A DNA stretch of 64,000 bases from Nesterenkonia halophila (GCF_009467795.1 NZ_WIAX01000012.1:244047-308046), one strand, 5' to 3'. Counted from the stretch's first letter, positions 8,773 through 17,837 are shown. Translations and numbers: made by a program. The notes: generated by a model from the sequence alone, not told the origin.

Positions 8773-10367
8773 CGGGGCTCCTGCCCGTCTCCGGCGACGT
8801 CGTGCAGCCGGTCGGCGGCCAGCACCGCGCGCAGCGGGGCGGCGGCCTTGTTCACCGTCTCCTGCCGCTCGGCGTCGTCGTCGGAGTCGGCGACGATCCC
8901 GCCGCCGGCCTGGACATGGGCGACGCCGTCCTTCAGCAGCGCGGACCGGATGGCGATCGCCGCATCCATCCGGCCTGAGAAGTCGAAGTAGCCGACGACG
9001 CCGCCGTAGACCCCGCGCCGGGTCGGCTCCCAGGCGTCGAGCAGCTGCAGCGCCCGCGGCTTCGGGGCTCCGGAGAGCGTGCCGGCCGGGAAGGTCGCGG
9101 CCAGCACGTCCAGCGGGGCCACGCCCTCGGCCACCCGGCCCTGCACATGCGAGGTCAGGTGCATCACATGGCTGAAGTGCTCCACCCCCATGAACTGGGT
9201 GACCTCGACCGAGCCCGGCTCGCAGACTTTGGCGAGGTCGTTGCGCGAGAGGTCCACCAGCATCAGGTGCTCGGCGCGCTCCTTCTCGTCGGCCAGCAGG
9301 TCCGCGGCCAGCTCCTGGTCGGCCCGCGGGGTCTCGCCGCGCGGTCGGGTGCCGGCGATCGGATGGGTGACCACTGTGCCCTCCTCGAGGGTGACCAGAG
9401 CCTCCGGCGAGGCGCCGACGACCTGATACGGCTCGCCGTCGGGGGTCTCGTGGTGCAGCAGGTACATGTACGGGCTCGGGTTGAGCAGCCGCAGCATGCG
9501 GTAGACGGCCAGCGGGTCGACGGCGGTGTCGACGTCGAAGCGGCGCGAGACCACGATCTGGAAGACCTCGCCGTCGACGATGGCCTGCTTGGCCTTCGTC
9601 AGCGTGTCCAGGTACTCGCGCTCGTCCCAGGCGTGGCGCACCCGCTCGTCGAGGTCGCGCTCGACCTGCGCGGACCAGCCGGCCTCGGCGCTGCTCACCC
9701 CGGAGAGCGCGGGGTCGCCGGCCGGTGTGGACAGCTCGGCGCGCATCCGGTCCAGCCGGGCGACGGCGTCCTGGTGGGCCGCCTGCACTCCGGTGTCGCG
9801 GCCGTCCTGGTTGATCGCGTTGGCCACCAGCGTGACGGTGCCGTCGCGGTTGTCGTGGACGACCAGATCACTGACCAGGTGCATCGCCATCTCCGGGACC
9901 TGCAGGTCGTCGGCGGGCGGATGCGGCAGCCGCTCCCAGTGCCGGACCACGTCCCAGCCGATGTAGCCGACCATCCCGGAGGTCAGATGGGGCAGCTGCG
10001 CGGTGCGAGCCCGGCCGTCGTCGCCGGCGAGGAACTCCAGCGTCGCGCGCAGCACCTCGGCGGTGGTGCCCTCGCGCGGGGTGCCCGCAGGCGGCTCGCC
10101 GATCCAGTGCGCGGCGCCGTCGCGCTCGGAGAGCGTCGCGCGCGAGGAGACGCCGATGAACGAATGCCGCGACCAGGCCGCCCCGGGGGCGGCGGACTCC
10201 ATGAGGAAGGTCCCCGGCCGCCCGTCGGCCAGCGTGCGGTAGATGCTCAGCGGCGTGTGTCCGTCGGCGAGCAGCCGCATGGTCACCGGGATCACCCGGT
10301 GCCGGGCGGCCAGCTCGGCGAATTCCTCCGGCGTCGGCGAGACGACGCCCAGCTCAGGAGTCGCCAT
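8769..10367 (-). CDS. trpE: Anthranilate synthase component I
   Basis: This is the chorismate-utilising subunit that makes anthranilate with ammonia delivered by the TrpG amidotransferase (not encoded here). The 532-residue protein has the N-terminal tryptophan-binding region with MESA and NPSPYMYLL, and the C-terminal chorismate-binding signature including [19 protein letters not shown] and [12 protein letters not shown]. It is feedback-controlled by tryptophan in known homologues, and the binding motifs are intact. The start follows GAGGAGGG and overlaps the 3' end of hisI by 14 bp, so his and trp genes share one transcript at this point. No leader peptide or attenuator separates them. Confidence 0.97.
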   Translation of the reverse strand: MATPELGVVSPTPEEFAELAARHRVIPVTMRLLADGHTPLSIYRTLADGRPGTFLMESAAPGAAWSRHSFIGVSSRATLSERDGAAHWIGEPPAGTPREGTTAEVLRATLEFLAGDDGRARTAQLPHLTSGMVGYIGWDVVRHWERLPHPPADDLQVPEMAMHLVSDLVVHDNRDGTVTLVANAINQDGRDTGVQAAHQDAVARLDRMRAELSTPAGDPALSGVSSAEAGWSAQVERDLDERVRHAWDEREYLDTLTKAKQAIVDGEVFQIVVSRRFDVDTAVDPLAVYRMLRLLNPSPYMYLLHHETPDGEPYQVVGASPEALVTLEEGTVVTHPIAGTRPRGETPRADQELAADLLADEKERAEHLMLVDLSRNDLAKVCEPGSVEVTQFMGVEHFSHVMHLTSHVQGRVAEGVAPLDVLAATFPAGTLSGAPKPRALQLLDAWEPTRRGVYGGVVGYFDFSGRMDAAIAIRSALLKDGVAHVQAGGGIVADSDDDAERQETVNKAAAPLRAVLAADRLHDVAGDGQEPR

Positions 10368-10764
10368 CGGTGCGGCCCTCCTCTCCCGGGCGAGCCGCCT
10401 CGGCGGTCTCGAGCGCGTCGAGGTCCACGGCGCGGTCGGTGAAGCAGCTGGTCGTGCCGGTGTGGCAGGCCGGGCCGGTCTGCTCGACGCGCAGCAGCAC
10501 CGTGTCGCCGTCGCAGTCCAGCGCGACGGACACGACCTGCTGGGTGTGCCCCGAGCTCGCCCCCTTGCGCCAGAGCTCGCCCCGCGAGCGGGACCAGTAC
10601 GTGCCCCGGCGGGTGGCCAGCGTCGTCGCCAGCGCGGCGTCGTTCATCCAGGCCATCATCAGCACCTCTCCGGTGGCGGCGTCCTGGGTGATCGCCGGCA
10701 CCAGTCCGTCGGCGTCGAAGCGGACGCGGTCGCGGACGGCGGCGGGCAGCGGGGTCGAGCTCAT
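10354..10764 (-). CDS. hisI: Phosphoribosyl-AMP cyclohydrolase
   Basis: This enzyme opens the adenine ring of phosphoribosyl-AMP in histidine synthesis. The 136-residue protein is the monofunctional form, without a fused HisE domain. HisE is encoded separately at 12584. The motifs [16 protein letters not shown] (metal binding) and CHTGTTSCF (zinc cysteines) are all present. It starts after AGGAG. Its last 14 bases overlap trpE, which joins the histidine and tryptophan gene runs. Confidence 0.96.
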   Translation of the reverse strand: MSSTPLPAAVRDRVRFDADGLVPAITQDAATGEVLMMAWMNDAALATTLATRRGTYWSRSRGELWRKGASSGHTQQVVSVALDCDGDTVLLRVEQTGPACHTGTTSCFTDRAVDLDALETAEAARPGEEGRTDGDS

Positions 10765-10824
10765 CGGGATCTCCTGGGCGGATGGACGGGACGGAGGCGG
10801 GCGGGATCCGCCGTCGGCGGCGGG

Positions 10825-11595
10825 TCAGCGCACCGGATGGCCGGCGGCGGCCACGGCCTCCTTGACCCGGGCGAGCATGTCGTCGGGGCCGAAGTGGAAC
10901 AGTGAGGCGGCCAGCACCGCGTCGGCGCCGGCCTCGACGGCCTCCGGGAAGTCCTCGGGCTTCCCGGCGCCGCCGGAGGCGATCAGCGGCACCCGGGTGG
11001 CCGACCGGACGGTGCGGATCATCTCGACGTCGAACCCGTCGCGGGTGCCGTCGGCGTCGATGGAGTTCAGCAGGATCTCGCCGACGCCGCGCCCGGCGGC
11101 CTCGCGGCACCAGGCGACGGCGTCGAGGCCGGTGCCGCGCCGGCCGCCGTGGGTGGTGACCTCGAAGCCGGAGGCGATCGCCGGGTCCTCCGTGCGCCGG
11201 GCGTCCAGCGAGAGCACCAGCACCTGGGAGCCGAAGCGGGCGGCGATCTCGTCGATGACCTCCGGACGGTCCACCGCCGCCGTGTTGATCGAGGCCTTGT
11301 CCGCTCCGCAGCGCAGCAGCCGGGCGACGTCCTCGGCGCTGCGCACGCCCCCGCCGACGGTCAGCGGGATGAAGACCTCCTCGGCGGTGCGGGTGACCAC
11401 GTCGTAGGTCGTGCTGCGGTCCGAGGAGGATGCGGTGACGTCCAGGAATGTCAGCTCGTCGGCGCCGGCGGCGTCATAGCGCCGGGCCAGCTCCACCGGG
11501 TCGCCGGCGTCGCGCAGCTCGGCGAAGTTCACCCCCTTCACCACCCGCCCGGCGTCCACGTCGAGGCAGGGGATGATCCGGACCGCCAATGACAT
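10825..11595 (-). CDS. hisF: Imidazole glycerol phosphate synthase cyclase subunit
   Basis: HisF forms imidazole glycerol phosphate and AICAR from PRFAR using ammonia from HisH (not in this window). The 256-residue beta/alpha barrel has the catalytic pair Asp12 in PCLDVDAG and Asp131 in LVLSLDARR, plus GGGVR and ASGGAG phosphate-binding loops. It starts after AGGAGGA. It lies between hisG and hisI with gaps of about 60 bp, consistent with one his transcript. hisA/priA and hisH, often adjacent, are elsewhere. Confidence 0.97.
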   Translation of the reverse strand: MSLAVRIIPCLDVDAGRVVKGVNFAELRDAGDPVELARRYDAAGADELTFLDVTASSSDRSTTYDVVTRTAEEVFIPLTVGGGVRSAEDVARLLRCGADKASINTAAVDRPEVIDEIAARFGSQVLVLSLDARRTEDPAIASGFEVTTHGGRRGTGLDAVAWCREAAGRGVGEILLNSIDADGTRDGFDVEMIRTVRSATRVPLIASGGAGKPEDFPEAVEAGADAVLAASLFHFGPDDMLARVKEAVAAAGHPVR

Positions 11596-11658
11596 GCTGT
11601 GCTCCTCCTGTGCTCGATCAGACCGGGGACGGGGCGGGGTGCTGGGCGACGGCCCAGC

Positions 11659-12510
11659 TCAGACGCGGCAGGCGTGGATGGAGGAGACCAGGATCGCCCG
11701 GGCCCCGAGCTCGTATAGCTCGTCCATCAGCTGGTTCGTGCGTCCGCTGGGCACCATCGAGCGCACGGCCACCCAGTCCTCGTCGGCCAGCGGGGAGACC
11801 GTCGGCGACTCCAGCCCCGGAGTGATCGCCGCGGCCTGGTCGAGCAGCTCGCGGCGGATGTCATAGTCCATCATCACGTAGCGCCGGGCCACCAGCACGC
11901 CCTGGATCCGCCGGATGAGCCGGTCGATGCCGACGGGACGCTCGCCGTGGCGGGAGATCAGGATGGCCTCCGAGCGCATGATCGGCTCGCCGAACATCTC
12001 CATGCCGGCGGCCTTGAGCGTGTTGCCGGTCTCGACGACGTCGGCGATGGCGTCGGCGACGTCGAGCCGGACCGCGGTCTCCACGGCGCCGTCGAGGTGG
12101 ACGACTTCGACGTCCTCGATGCCCTGGGAGGTGAACCAGTGGTCGAGCAGCCCGTCATAGCTGGTGGCCACCCGCTTGCCGGCGAGCTCCTCGGCGGAGC
12201 TGAAGCTGCCCTGCGGGGCCGCCAGGCGGAAGGTGGACTGGCCGAAGCCCAGCCCCAGGATCTCCTCGGCGCCGTGGTCGACGCGCGCGTCCTGGAAGAG
12301 GTCGCGGCCGGTGATCCCGATGTCCAGGGTCCCGGAGCCGACGTAGACGGCGATGTCGCGCGGACGGAGGTAGAAGAATTCGACGCCGTTCTCCTCGTCG
12401 ACCATCACGAGGTCGCGCTTGTCACGGCGCTGGACGTATCCGGCTTCGGAGAGCATGGCCATGGCGGCCTCGGAGAGCGCGCCCTTGTTCGGTACGGCAA
12501 CACGCAGCAT
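11659..12510 (-). CDS. hisG: ATP phosphoribosyltransferase, long form
   Basis: HisG catalyses the first and committed step of histidine synthesis, joining ATP and PRPP. At 283 residues it is the long form: a catalytic domain (about 1-210) with AVPNKGALSE and the PRPP loop region ADAIADVVETGNTL, and a C-terminal ACT-like regulatory domain (about 212-283) that binds histidine in homologues. It therefore should not need HisZ. The ATG follows GAGGG. hisE lies 73 bp upstream on the same strand, an order common in actinobacteria. Confidence 0.97.
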   Translation of the reverse strand: MLRVAVPNKGALSEAAMAMLSEAGYVQRRDKRDLVMVDEENGVEFFYLRPRDIAVYVGSGTLDIGITGRDLFQDARVDHGAEEILGLGFGQSTFRLAAPQGSFSSAEELAGKRVATSYDGLLDHWFTSQGIEDVEVVHLDGAVETAVRLDVADAIADVVETGNTLKAAGMEMFGEPIMRSEAILISRHGERPVGIDRLIRRIQGVLVARRYVMMDYDIRRELLDQAAAITPGLESPTVSPLADEDWVAVRSMVPSGRTNQLMDELYELGARAILVSSIHACRV

Positions 12511-12583
12511 GGATCAGGTGGTCCCTCGGGTCAGTATGCGGATCAGGAGCGGTTCGGGGGGGGCAGCGGCGAGAGGCGCCGGC

Positions 12584-12847
12584 TCAGAGATGGCGGTAGA
12601 CGTCCTCGGGGCTGATCCCGCGGGCGAGCATCATCACCTGCAGGTGATACAGCAGCTGGGACATCTCCTCGGCGGCGGCCTCGTCGGACTCGTGCTCGGC
12701 GGCCATCCAGACTTCGGCGGCCTCCTCGACGATCTTCTTGCCGATGCTATGGACGCCGGCGTCGAGGGCGGCGACGGTGCCGGATCCCTCGGGTCGGGAG
12801 GCGGCCTTCTCGGCGAGTTCGGCATACAGCTGGTCGAAGGTCTTCAC
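12584..12847 (-). CDS. hisE: Phosphoribosyl-ATP pyrophosphatase
   Basis: HisE removes pyrophosphate from phosphoribosyl-ATP, the second histidine step. The MazG-like helical fold carries the family motif [15 protein letters not shown] and ends [15 protein letters not shown] start it at the GTG before [10 protein letters not shown] (87 residues), which matches the family length. A longer frame to 12916 adds a Pro/Ser/Gly stretch unlike the family. There is no ribosome site before this GTG. Instead TACCCT ends six bases upstream, which fits a leaderless transcript that begins at the start codon. It would be the first gene of the his-trp run. Confidence 0.93.
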   Translation of the reverse strand: MKTFDQLYAELAEKAASRPEGSGTVAALDAGVHSIGKKIVEEAAEVWMAAEHESDEAAAEEMSQLLYHLQVMMLARGISPEDVYRHL

Positions 12848-12859
12848 CGTCCCAGGGTA
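12848..12859 (-). promoter_or_regulatory. Leaderless-type -10 before hisE
   Basis: TACCCT (12859-12854) fits the actinobacterial -10 pattern TAnnnT and stands six bases before the hisE GTG. Transcription would therefore start at or within a base or two of the start codon. No good -35 hexamer is visible, which is common for such promoters. Confidence 0.45.
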
Positions 12860-12936
12860 TGCCGTCGGCGCCGGTCGCGGCGATTCGCCGCCCCGCGACG
12901 ACGTCACAGACGCCACGACGCCGTCGCGGGCGGGAC

Positions 12937-13431
12937 TCAGTCGAGGGCGTCGAGCACCGCTCGGGTCGCCACGGCGGCATGCGCGGCCTCGAAGCCCTTG
13001 TCCTCGGTGGAGCCCTCCAGCCCGGCGCGGTCGAGGGCCTGCTGGTCGTCGTCGACGGTGAGCACGCCGAAGCCCATCGGCGTCGCCGTGCGCAGCGAGG
13101 CCTCGGTGAGCCCGTCGGTGGCCGCCCGGCAGACGTAGTCGAAGTGCGGGGTTCCGCCGCGGACGACCACGCCCAGGGCGACGACGGCGTCGTGCGTCTC
13201 GGCGGCGCGGGCGGCCAGCAGCGGCAGCTCGAAGCTGCCCGGGGCGCGGAGCAGCGTGACGTCGTCGACGCCGATCTGCTCCAGGAAGCGGTGCGCGCCG
13301 CCGATCAGGCCGTCCATCACGCGGGTGTGCCAGCGGGAGGCCACCACGGCCACGCGCAGGCCGCGTCCGGCCCGGGCGCGCAGCTGCTGCAGCTCGTCGG
13401 CGTCGATCACGGGGGTTCCGGTGCTGCTCAT
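12937..13431 (-). CDS. ribH: 6,7-dimethyl-8-ribityllumazine synthase
   Basis: RibH condenses 5-amino-6-ribitylaminouracil with dihydroxybutanone phosphate to lumazine and forms hollow capsids in homologues. The 164-residue protein has [14 protein letters not shown] near the start, the substrate motif RAPGSFELP and the catalytic-histidine region [14 protein letters not shown], then [10 protein letters not shown]. It starts after AAGGAG, and its ATG overlaps the stop of the rib fusion gene by four bases (13428-13431). It is the last gene of the riboflavin operon. Confidence 0.97.
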   Translation of the reverse strand: MSSTGTPVIDADELQQLRARAGRGLRVAVVASRWHTRVMDGLIGGAHRFLEQIGVDDVTLLRAPGSFELPLLAARAAETHDAVVALGVVVRGGTPHFDYVCRAATDGLTEASLRTATPMGFGVLTVDDDQQALDRAGLEGSTEDKGFEAAHAAVATRAVLDALD

Positions 13432-15509
13432 CGTTCTCCTTGCTCGTTCAGCGGTCGGGTCTGTTCGGCCGGCTCGCCGCGGCCGTCGGCGTCGGGGACC
13501 TCCGTCGGCGTCTCGCCGAGCCCCAGGCGGTCGCCGAGGTGGTCCATGAGGTGATGCATGCGGTCGCGCTTGGTGCGCAGGTAGCGGCGGTTCTCGTCGT
13601 GGACCTCGCCCTCGGAGGGCACCTGCTCGACGTCGAGGCCGGCCTCCTGCAGCGCGGCGACCTTCTCCGGGTTGTTCGTCAGCAGCCGCACCCGCGTCAG
13701 CCCGCAGCTGTGCAGGATGGCCGCCGCGCCGGTGTAGTCGCGCAGCTCGGCGGCCAGCCCGAGCATCTCGTTGGCCTCGACGGTGTCGGCGCCCTCCTCC
13801 TGGAGCTGATAGGCGCGCAGCTTGTTGGCCAGCCCGATCCCGCGCCCCTCGTGGCCGCGCAGGTAGAGCAGGTGCCCGCCGTCGCGCTGGATGGACTCCA
13901 GCGCCGAGGCCAGCTGCGTGCCGCAGTCGCAGCGGTGCGAGCCCAGCACGTCGCCGGTGATGCACTCGGAGTGCAGCCGGATCAGCGGGGCCGCGCCGGC
14001 GGCGTCGACTCCGTCCCCGCCCTCGGCCGGCGCCTGCGAACGGGCGGAGATGAGCAGGTGCTCGTGGCCGGTGTCGTGCTCGGCCCAGACCTGGGCGGCG
14101 AAGATCCCGTGGTCGGTGGGCAGGGTGACCACCGGCCCCGGGGTGACCAGGGCGCGGGCCTGCTCGGAGGGGCTGTCCCAGGACGCCCGGGCGGCGTCGC
14201 GCACGGCCGTCGGATCCACGGCGCCGCCGCGGTAGTCGACCAGGTCGGCGATCGAGATCAGCGCCAGCCCGTGGGCGTCGGCGAACTCGCGCAGCGCCGG
14301 CACGCGCATCATGCGGCCGTCGTCGTGGACGAGCTCGGCGATCGCCCCGACCTGCGAGGTCCCGGCCAGCCGGCAGAGGTCGACGGCGGCCTCGGTGTGC
14401 CCGGACCGGCCGAGCACGCCGTCGGCGTGGGCGACGAGCGGGAAGACGTGGCCGGGGCGGGTCAGGGCGGCGGCGTCGGCGCCGCTGTCGGCCAGCACCT
14501 GCAGCGTCCGCGCCCGGTCGGCGGCGCTGATCCCGGTGGTCACCCCCGCGGCGGCGTCGACGCTGACGGTGTAGGCGGTGCCCTTGGGGTCCTCGTTCTC
14601 GGCCACCATCGCCGGCAGGTCCAGGTGGGCGGCGCGCTCGGCGCTCATCGGCGCGCAGACCACCCCGGAGCTGTGCCGGACGGTGAAGGCCATCAGCTCC
14701 TCGTCGGCGAGGGCCGCCGGCAGGATCAGGTCTCCCTCGTTCTCGCGGTCGGCGTCGTCGACGACGACGACCGGCCGCCCCTGGGCGAGCTGGTTCAGCG
14801 CGACCTCCACCGGGTCCAGCACCGGCTCCGGCGTCGTCGGCGCCGCGACGGCGGGCACCGCCGCGGCAGGGTCCTCCGCGGCGAGCTCGGCGGCGGCGAG
14901 ATCGCCGGAGAAGCGCAGCATGCGGCGGGCGTATTTGGCCAGCACATCGACTTCGAGGTTCAGCGCGTCGCCGATCTCGCGGCGACCCAGCGTGGTCTCG
15001 GCCAGCGTGGTCGGGATCAGCCCGACCTCGAACCAGGCCGGCGCCTCTTCGGGGTCCGAGACCGCGGTGACGGTCAGCGAGACGCCGTCGACGGCGATCG
15101 AGCCCTTCTCCGCCAGATAGGGGGCGAGCTCCGCGGGCACGGCGACGCGGTGCCGTCCGTCGTGGACGTCGCGGGCGAGCAGCTCGCCGAGCCCGTCCAC
15201 ATGGCCCTGGACCACGTGGCCGTCCAGCCGGGCCCCGGAGGGCACGCAGCGCTCCAGGTTCACCCGATCCCCGACGGCTCGGCGTCCCAGCGTGGTGCGC
15301 CGCAGCGTCTCCTGGATCAGGTCGACGGCGAGGTGCTCGCCGTCGATCGAGGTGGCGCTGACGCACACGCCGTCGACGGCGATCGAGCCGCCCAGCGGCA
15401 GGTCGTCGACATGGCCCGGGGCGGCGACGGTGAGCCGCTCGACCCCGCGGGCGGGATCGGGGCGGCGTTCCACGACGGTGCCGAGTCCGGTGATGATTCC
15501 GGTGAACAT
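13428..15509 (-). CDS. Trifunctional riboflavin synthase / DHBP synthase / GTP cyclohydrolase II fusion
   Basis: One 693-residue frame carries three enzymes. Residues 1-205 are riboflavin synthase alpha: start [10 protein letters not shown] and two lumazine-binding repeats, the second at about 98 with [11 protein letters not shown] Pro/Ala linker (about 205-232) follows. Residues 233-440 are 3,4-dihydroxybutanone-phosphate synthase, with DRENEGDL at 254-261 and RPGHVFPL at 351-358. Residues 452-655 are GTP cyclohydrolase II with zinc cysteines 516, 527 and 529, GHEGRGIGL, and TNNPEKV. RibB-RibA fusions are common; having RibE fused in front is unusual, since ribE is normally a separate gene just upstream. 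All visible catalytic motifs are intact. It starts three bases after the ribD stop, behind AGGAG. A frame-joining sequence error cannot be excluded from one sequence. Confidence 0.93.
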   Translation of the reverse strand: MFTGIITGLGTVVERRPDPARGVERLTVAAPGHVDDLPLGGSIAVDGVCVSATSIDGEHLAVDLIQETLRRTTLGRRAVGDRVNLERCVPSGARLDGHVVQGHVDGLGELLARDVHDGRHRVAVPAELAPYLAEKGSIAVDGVSLTVTAVSDPEEAPAWFEVGLIPTTLAETTLGRREIGDALNLEVDVLAKYARRMLRFSGDLAAAELAAEDPAAAVPAVAAPTTPEPVLDPVEVALNQLAQGRPVVVVDDADRENEGDLILPAALADEELMAFTVRHSSGVVCAPMSAERAAHLDLPAMVAENEDPKGTAYTVSVDAAAGVTTGISAADRARTLQVLADSGADAAALTRPGHVFPLVAHADGVLGRSGHTEAAVDLCRLAGTSQVGAIAELVHDDGRMMRVPALREFADAHGLALISIADLVDYRGGAVDPTAVRDAARASWDSPSEQARALVTPGPVVTLPTDHGIFAAQVWAEHDTGHEHLLISARSQAPAEGGDGVDAAGAAPLIRLHSECITGDVLGSHRCDCGTQLASALESIQRDGGHLLYLRGHEGRGIGLANKLRAYQLQEEGADTVEANEMLGLAAELRDYTGAAAILHSCGLTRVRLLTNNPEKVAALQEAGLDVEQVPSEGEVHDENRRYLRTKRDRMHHLMDHLGDRLGLGETPTEVPDADGRGEPAEQTRPLNEQGER

Positions 15510-15512
15510 CTC

Positions 15513-16613
15513 TCAGCTGCTCCTGTTCGCAAGGGTGGATGACGACGGGGGTTCGGGGGTGAGGTGGACGCAGACGTCGTCCTCCATCAGCGTCACCGGC
15601 CCGTCCTCGGCGGAGTCGGGTCGGAAGCGCGGCGCCTCGGACAGCGTCGAGACGCCGATGGCTCCGACGCTGCTGGGGCCCTGCCCGAGCAGCACCGGCG
15701 CGTGGTAGGCGAAGATCTCGTCGACCAGATCGGCGGCGAAGAAGGCCGAGAGCACCCGGGATCCGCCCTCGACGAGCACATGGCGCACGGGACGGCCCTC
15801 ATGCTGGACGGCGGCCAGGCGGCGCAGCGCCTCGAGCGGATCGTGGGTGGGCACCTGCAGCCACCCCTCCCCCTCGGGCCGTCCGCCGCGCAGCCGCGCG
15901 TCCTCCGGCACCGGGCGGCGCCCCATGACCACCCGCAGCGGCTGCGCCGCCAGCGGCTCGCCGGAGGCGTCGCGGGCGGTGAGTCGGGGGTCGTCTACGG
16001 CGACGGTGCTGCTGCCGACGAGGATCGCGTCGATGCGCGCGCGGATCCGGTGGGTGTGGCTCCGCGAGGCGGCTGAGGTGATCCACTGGCTGGTGCCGTC
16101 GGCGGCGGCGATGCGCCCGTCCAGACTCTGCGCCAGGTGCACGGTGACGAAGGGGCGCCCCTGCTGCTGGGCGAGCGTCCACCGGTGGTTCAGCCGACGG
16201 CATGCCGCGGCGAGCACTCCGGAGACGACCTCCACGCCGGCCGCGGCGAGCTCGTCCGCTCCTCCGCCGGCGTCGGCGGTCGGATCGGCGGCGCCGTGGA
16301 CGACTCGCGGGATGCCGGCGGCCAGGATCGCCTCCACGCACGGCGGCTGGCGGCCGTGGTGCCGGCAGGGCTCGAGGGTGCAGTAGAGCGTCGTGGTGCG
16401 CAGATCGACGTCGGGCCGCTCCGCGGCGGCCCGGGAGAGCGCGTCGCGCTCGGCGTGCCGGTGCCCGGCGCCGCGGTGGTGGCCGACGGCGACCACTGCG
16501 CCGGAGTCGTCGACGAGCACGGCCCCGACCAGTGGGTTCACCCCGCGCACGCCACGCTCGGCGGCCTGCAGCGCGGCGGCCATGTGCTTCTCGTGCTCAG
16601 TCATCGCCGTCAT
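15513..16613 (-). CDS. ribD: Riboflavin biosynthesis deaminase/reductase
   Basis: RibD deaminates and then reduces the pyrimidine product of GTP cyclohydrolase II. The 366-residue protein has the zinc deaminase domain first (about 5-145), with HAE at 53-55, PCRHHG with Cys83, and PPC with Cys92. The reductase domain (about 150-360) follows, containing SLDGRIAA and [14 protein letters not shown] chose the ATG at 16613 because GGAGAGG lies six bases before it. The ATG nine bases further in has worse spacing. The frame upstream is not conserved protein but the FMN riboswitch leader. It is the first gene of the rib operon. Confidence 0.95.
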   Translation of the reverse strand: MTAMTEHEKHMAAALQAAERGVRGVNPLVGAVLVDDSGAVVAVGHHRGAGHRHAERDALSRAAAERPDVDLRTTTLYCTLEPCRHHGRQPPCVEAILAAGIPRVVHGAADPTADAGGGADELAAAGVEVVSGVLAAACRRLNHRWTLAQQQGRPFVTVHLAQSLDGRIAAADGTSQWITSAASRSHTHRIRARIDAILVGSSTVAVDDPRLTARDASGEPLAAQPLRVVMGRRPVPEDARLRGGRPEGEGWLQVPTHDPLEALRRLAAVQHEGRPVRHVLVEGGSRVLSAFFAADLVDEIFAYHAPVLLGQGPSSVGAIGVSTLSEAPRFRPDSAEDGPVTLMEDDVCVHLTPEPPSSSTLANRSS

Positions 16614-16670
16614 CGCCGCCCTCTCCGCGCGCGGCCCGGCGACGACGTCGTCGGGCGCGGAGGGCCCGGG
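16614..16670 (-). promoter_or_regulatory. Ribosome-site-sequestering hairpin before ribD
   Basis: The segment 16655-16665 (mRNA sense GCCCTCCGCGC) can pair with 16618-16630 (mRNA sense GCGCGGAGAGGGC), which contains the ribD Shine-Dalgarno GGAGAGG. Inside the loop is a further palindrome GACGACGTCGTC at 16641-16652. The stem would hide the ribosome site, so it is a good candidate for the switching part of the FMN riboswitch, acting on translation. No intrinsic terminator was seen between riboswitch and gene. Confidence 0.55.
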
Positions 16671-16811
16671 AAGCGCGGAACATGCATGGGCGTCGTGTCC
16701 TCCCCCGGTCCGGCGGATCTCGTGGATGCCAGGAGCTCCGGGGTGACGGCGCCTGCGCGACGGAGGGCGGCGCCGGTCCGCGGAGAGACCCGGGACGCGT
16801 CCGACCCCCAG

Positions 16812-16939
16812 CGTGCTTCTCCCCTCCAGACTGTGACTGTCGGCACCGGAATTCCACCGGTTCAACCGTGGACGTCGGGGACGACCGCGGGTCGCGGGCT
16901 GTGACCGCCGGTTCGGACTTCCACCGATCCCGGAGCACG
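16812..16939 (-). ncRNA. FMN riboswitch (RFN element)
   Basis: Read on the minus strand this segment has the characteristic RFN blocks in order: GGTGGAAGTCC, ACCGGCGGT, CACAGCCCGCGA, then GGTGGAATTCCGG, GCCGACAGTCACAGTC and GGAGGGGAGAAGC. The ends pair as CGTGCT (16939-16934) with AGCACG (16817-16812) to form P1. FMN binding in this class represses riboflavin genes. It lies about 200 bases before ribD, with a possible ribosome-site-hiding hairpin at 16618-16665. Confidence 0.93.
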
Positions 16940-16973
16940 TGGTGTGTCGAGGTCCAGTCTGCCACAGGCATGA

Positions 16974-17009
16974 GAAAGGCCCGGAATCCTCTCGGATTCC
17001 GGGCCTTTC
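16974..17009 (-). terminator. Intrinsic terminator after the tRNA array
   Basis: A perfect 16-bp stem (16974-16989 with 16994-17009) with a TCTC loop lies 13 bp beyond tRNA-Gly. On the minus strand the stem ends CGGGCCTTTC followed by TCAT. It should end the tRNA transcript and separate it from the riboflavin leader. Confidence 0.85.
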
Positions 17010-17022
17010 GGTGATACTCCAG

Positions 17023-17096
17023 AGCGGATGACGAGATTCGAACTCGCGACCCTCACCATGGCAAGGTGATGCTCTAGCCAGCTGAGCTACATCCGC
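17023..17096 (-). tRNA. tRNA-Gly (GCC)
   Basis: The cloverleaf is complete. The acceptor GCGGATG pairs with CATCCGC, the D arm is AGCTCAGCTGGCTAGAGC, the anticodon loop is TTGCCAT between TCACC and GGTGA, and the T arm contains GTTCGAATC. CCA is not encoded. It is identical to the copy at 17502-17575. Confidence 0.97.
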
Positions 17097-17122
17097 ATGG
17101 ATGATCAGTATAGACCATCCAG

Positions 17123-17194
17123 TGCGCGATACTGGGTTCGAACCAGTGACCTCTTCCGTGTCAAGGAAGCGCGCTACCGCTGCGCCAATCGCGC
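17123..17194 (-). tRNA. tRNA-Val (GAC)
   Basis: The acceptor stem GCGCGAT pairs with ATCGCGC. The anticodon loop TTGACAC lies between CTTCC and GGAAG, which gives GAC. The T loop GGTTCGAAC is present. CCA is not encoded. It is third in a Gly-Cys-Val-Gly array. Confidence 0.96.
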
Positions 17195-17238
17195 CTGTTC
17201 AGTTGTCGGCCGGCTGCGGACAGCTCGACCGTCGTGCG

Positions 17239-17309
17239 AGGTGGGGACGGGAATCGAACCCGCGTTGACGGCTTTGCAGGCCGCTGCCTCGCCACTCGGC
17301 CACCCCACC
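17239..17309 (-). tRNA. tRNA-Cys (GCA)
   Basis: The acceptor GGTGGGG pairs with CCCCACC, the anticodon loop CTGCAAA gives GCA, and the T arm contains GGGTTCGATTCCC. CCA is not encoded. It is second in the array. Confidence 0.96.
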
Positions 17310-17501
17310 GTACCCGATCAGCTCCTCGCTCGCATCCCGGAGGATCCTGCGAGGCCTGCTCGACGTCCAGCGGCCGGGCCGGAGCCCGCACGCCGTCTGC
17401 AGTGCCCCTCCGACGCCGGACGAATCCGGGCGGCGAAGAGCGAACCGCAGCATGCGACGGCCTCGGAAGACCGATTCCGCCGCATGGCATGCAGCTCGTC
17501 G

Positions 17502-17575
17502 AGCGGATGACGAGATTCGAACTCGCGACCCTCACCATGGCAAGGTGATGCTCTAGCCAGCTGAGCTACATCCGC
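17502..17575 (-). tRNA. tRNA-Gly (GCC), second copy
   Basis: The sequence is the same as tRNA-Gly at 17023-17096, including the discriminator. It is the first gene of the array in transcription order. The 192 bp between it and tRNA-Cys contain no recognisable gene. Confidence 0.97.
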
Positions 17576-17699
17576 CTGTCATCTGCGTCGGTTCCGCGGG
17601 AACCCCTCGTCAGGCGACCCTGACAGTGTCTCACACTCTCACGGCCTCCGTCCCGGAGCGGGGCGGCCCGTCGTCACCTCTGCGTTCCGACGACATGAA

Positions 17700-17730
17700 A
17701 CTCTAGTGGAGCCCCGCCCGTCGCGTCCAA
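17700..17730 (-). promoter_or_regulatory. Candidate promoter of the tRNA array
   Basis: TTGGAC (17730-17725) and TAGAGT (17705-17700) could be -35 and -10, although the 19-bp spacer is long. Immediately upstream lies a 17-bp element (17729-17745) that recurs upstream of tRNA-Leu at the other end of the window, which supports a promoter here. Confidence 0.45.
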
Positions 17731-17745
17731 TCGAGAGTGCGTGAC
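17729..17745 (-). promoter_or_regulatory. tRNA upstream element, copy 1
   Basis: Minus-strand GTCACGCACTCTCGATT matches 16 of 17 bases of GTCACGGACTCTCGATT at 63899-63915. Both copies sit directly upstream of the presumed -35 of a tRNA operon. It overlaps the palindrome GTGAC-CCCC-GTCAC (17741-17754), which could serve either the tRNA array or the divergent gene at 17838. Confidence 0.5.
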
Positions 17746-17837
17746 CCCCGTCACATACCGGTGCGACCTCCCTCCATCCCCGCCACGGCGGGCGAGGCCG
17801 CCTTCGCCCGGACGAGCGTGGCAGACTGGTCGGCGAC

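Noticed and set aside
16614..16865. N-terminal extension of ribD by 84 codons
   Set aside because: The extra part overlaps the riboswitch and its expression platform, and the ATG at 16613 has a good ribosome site.
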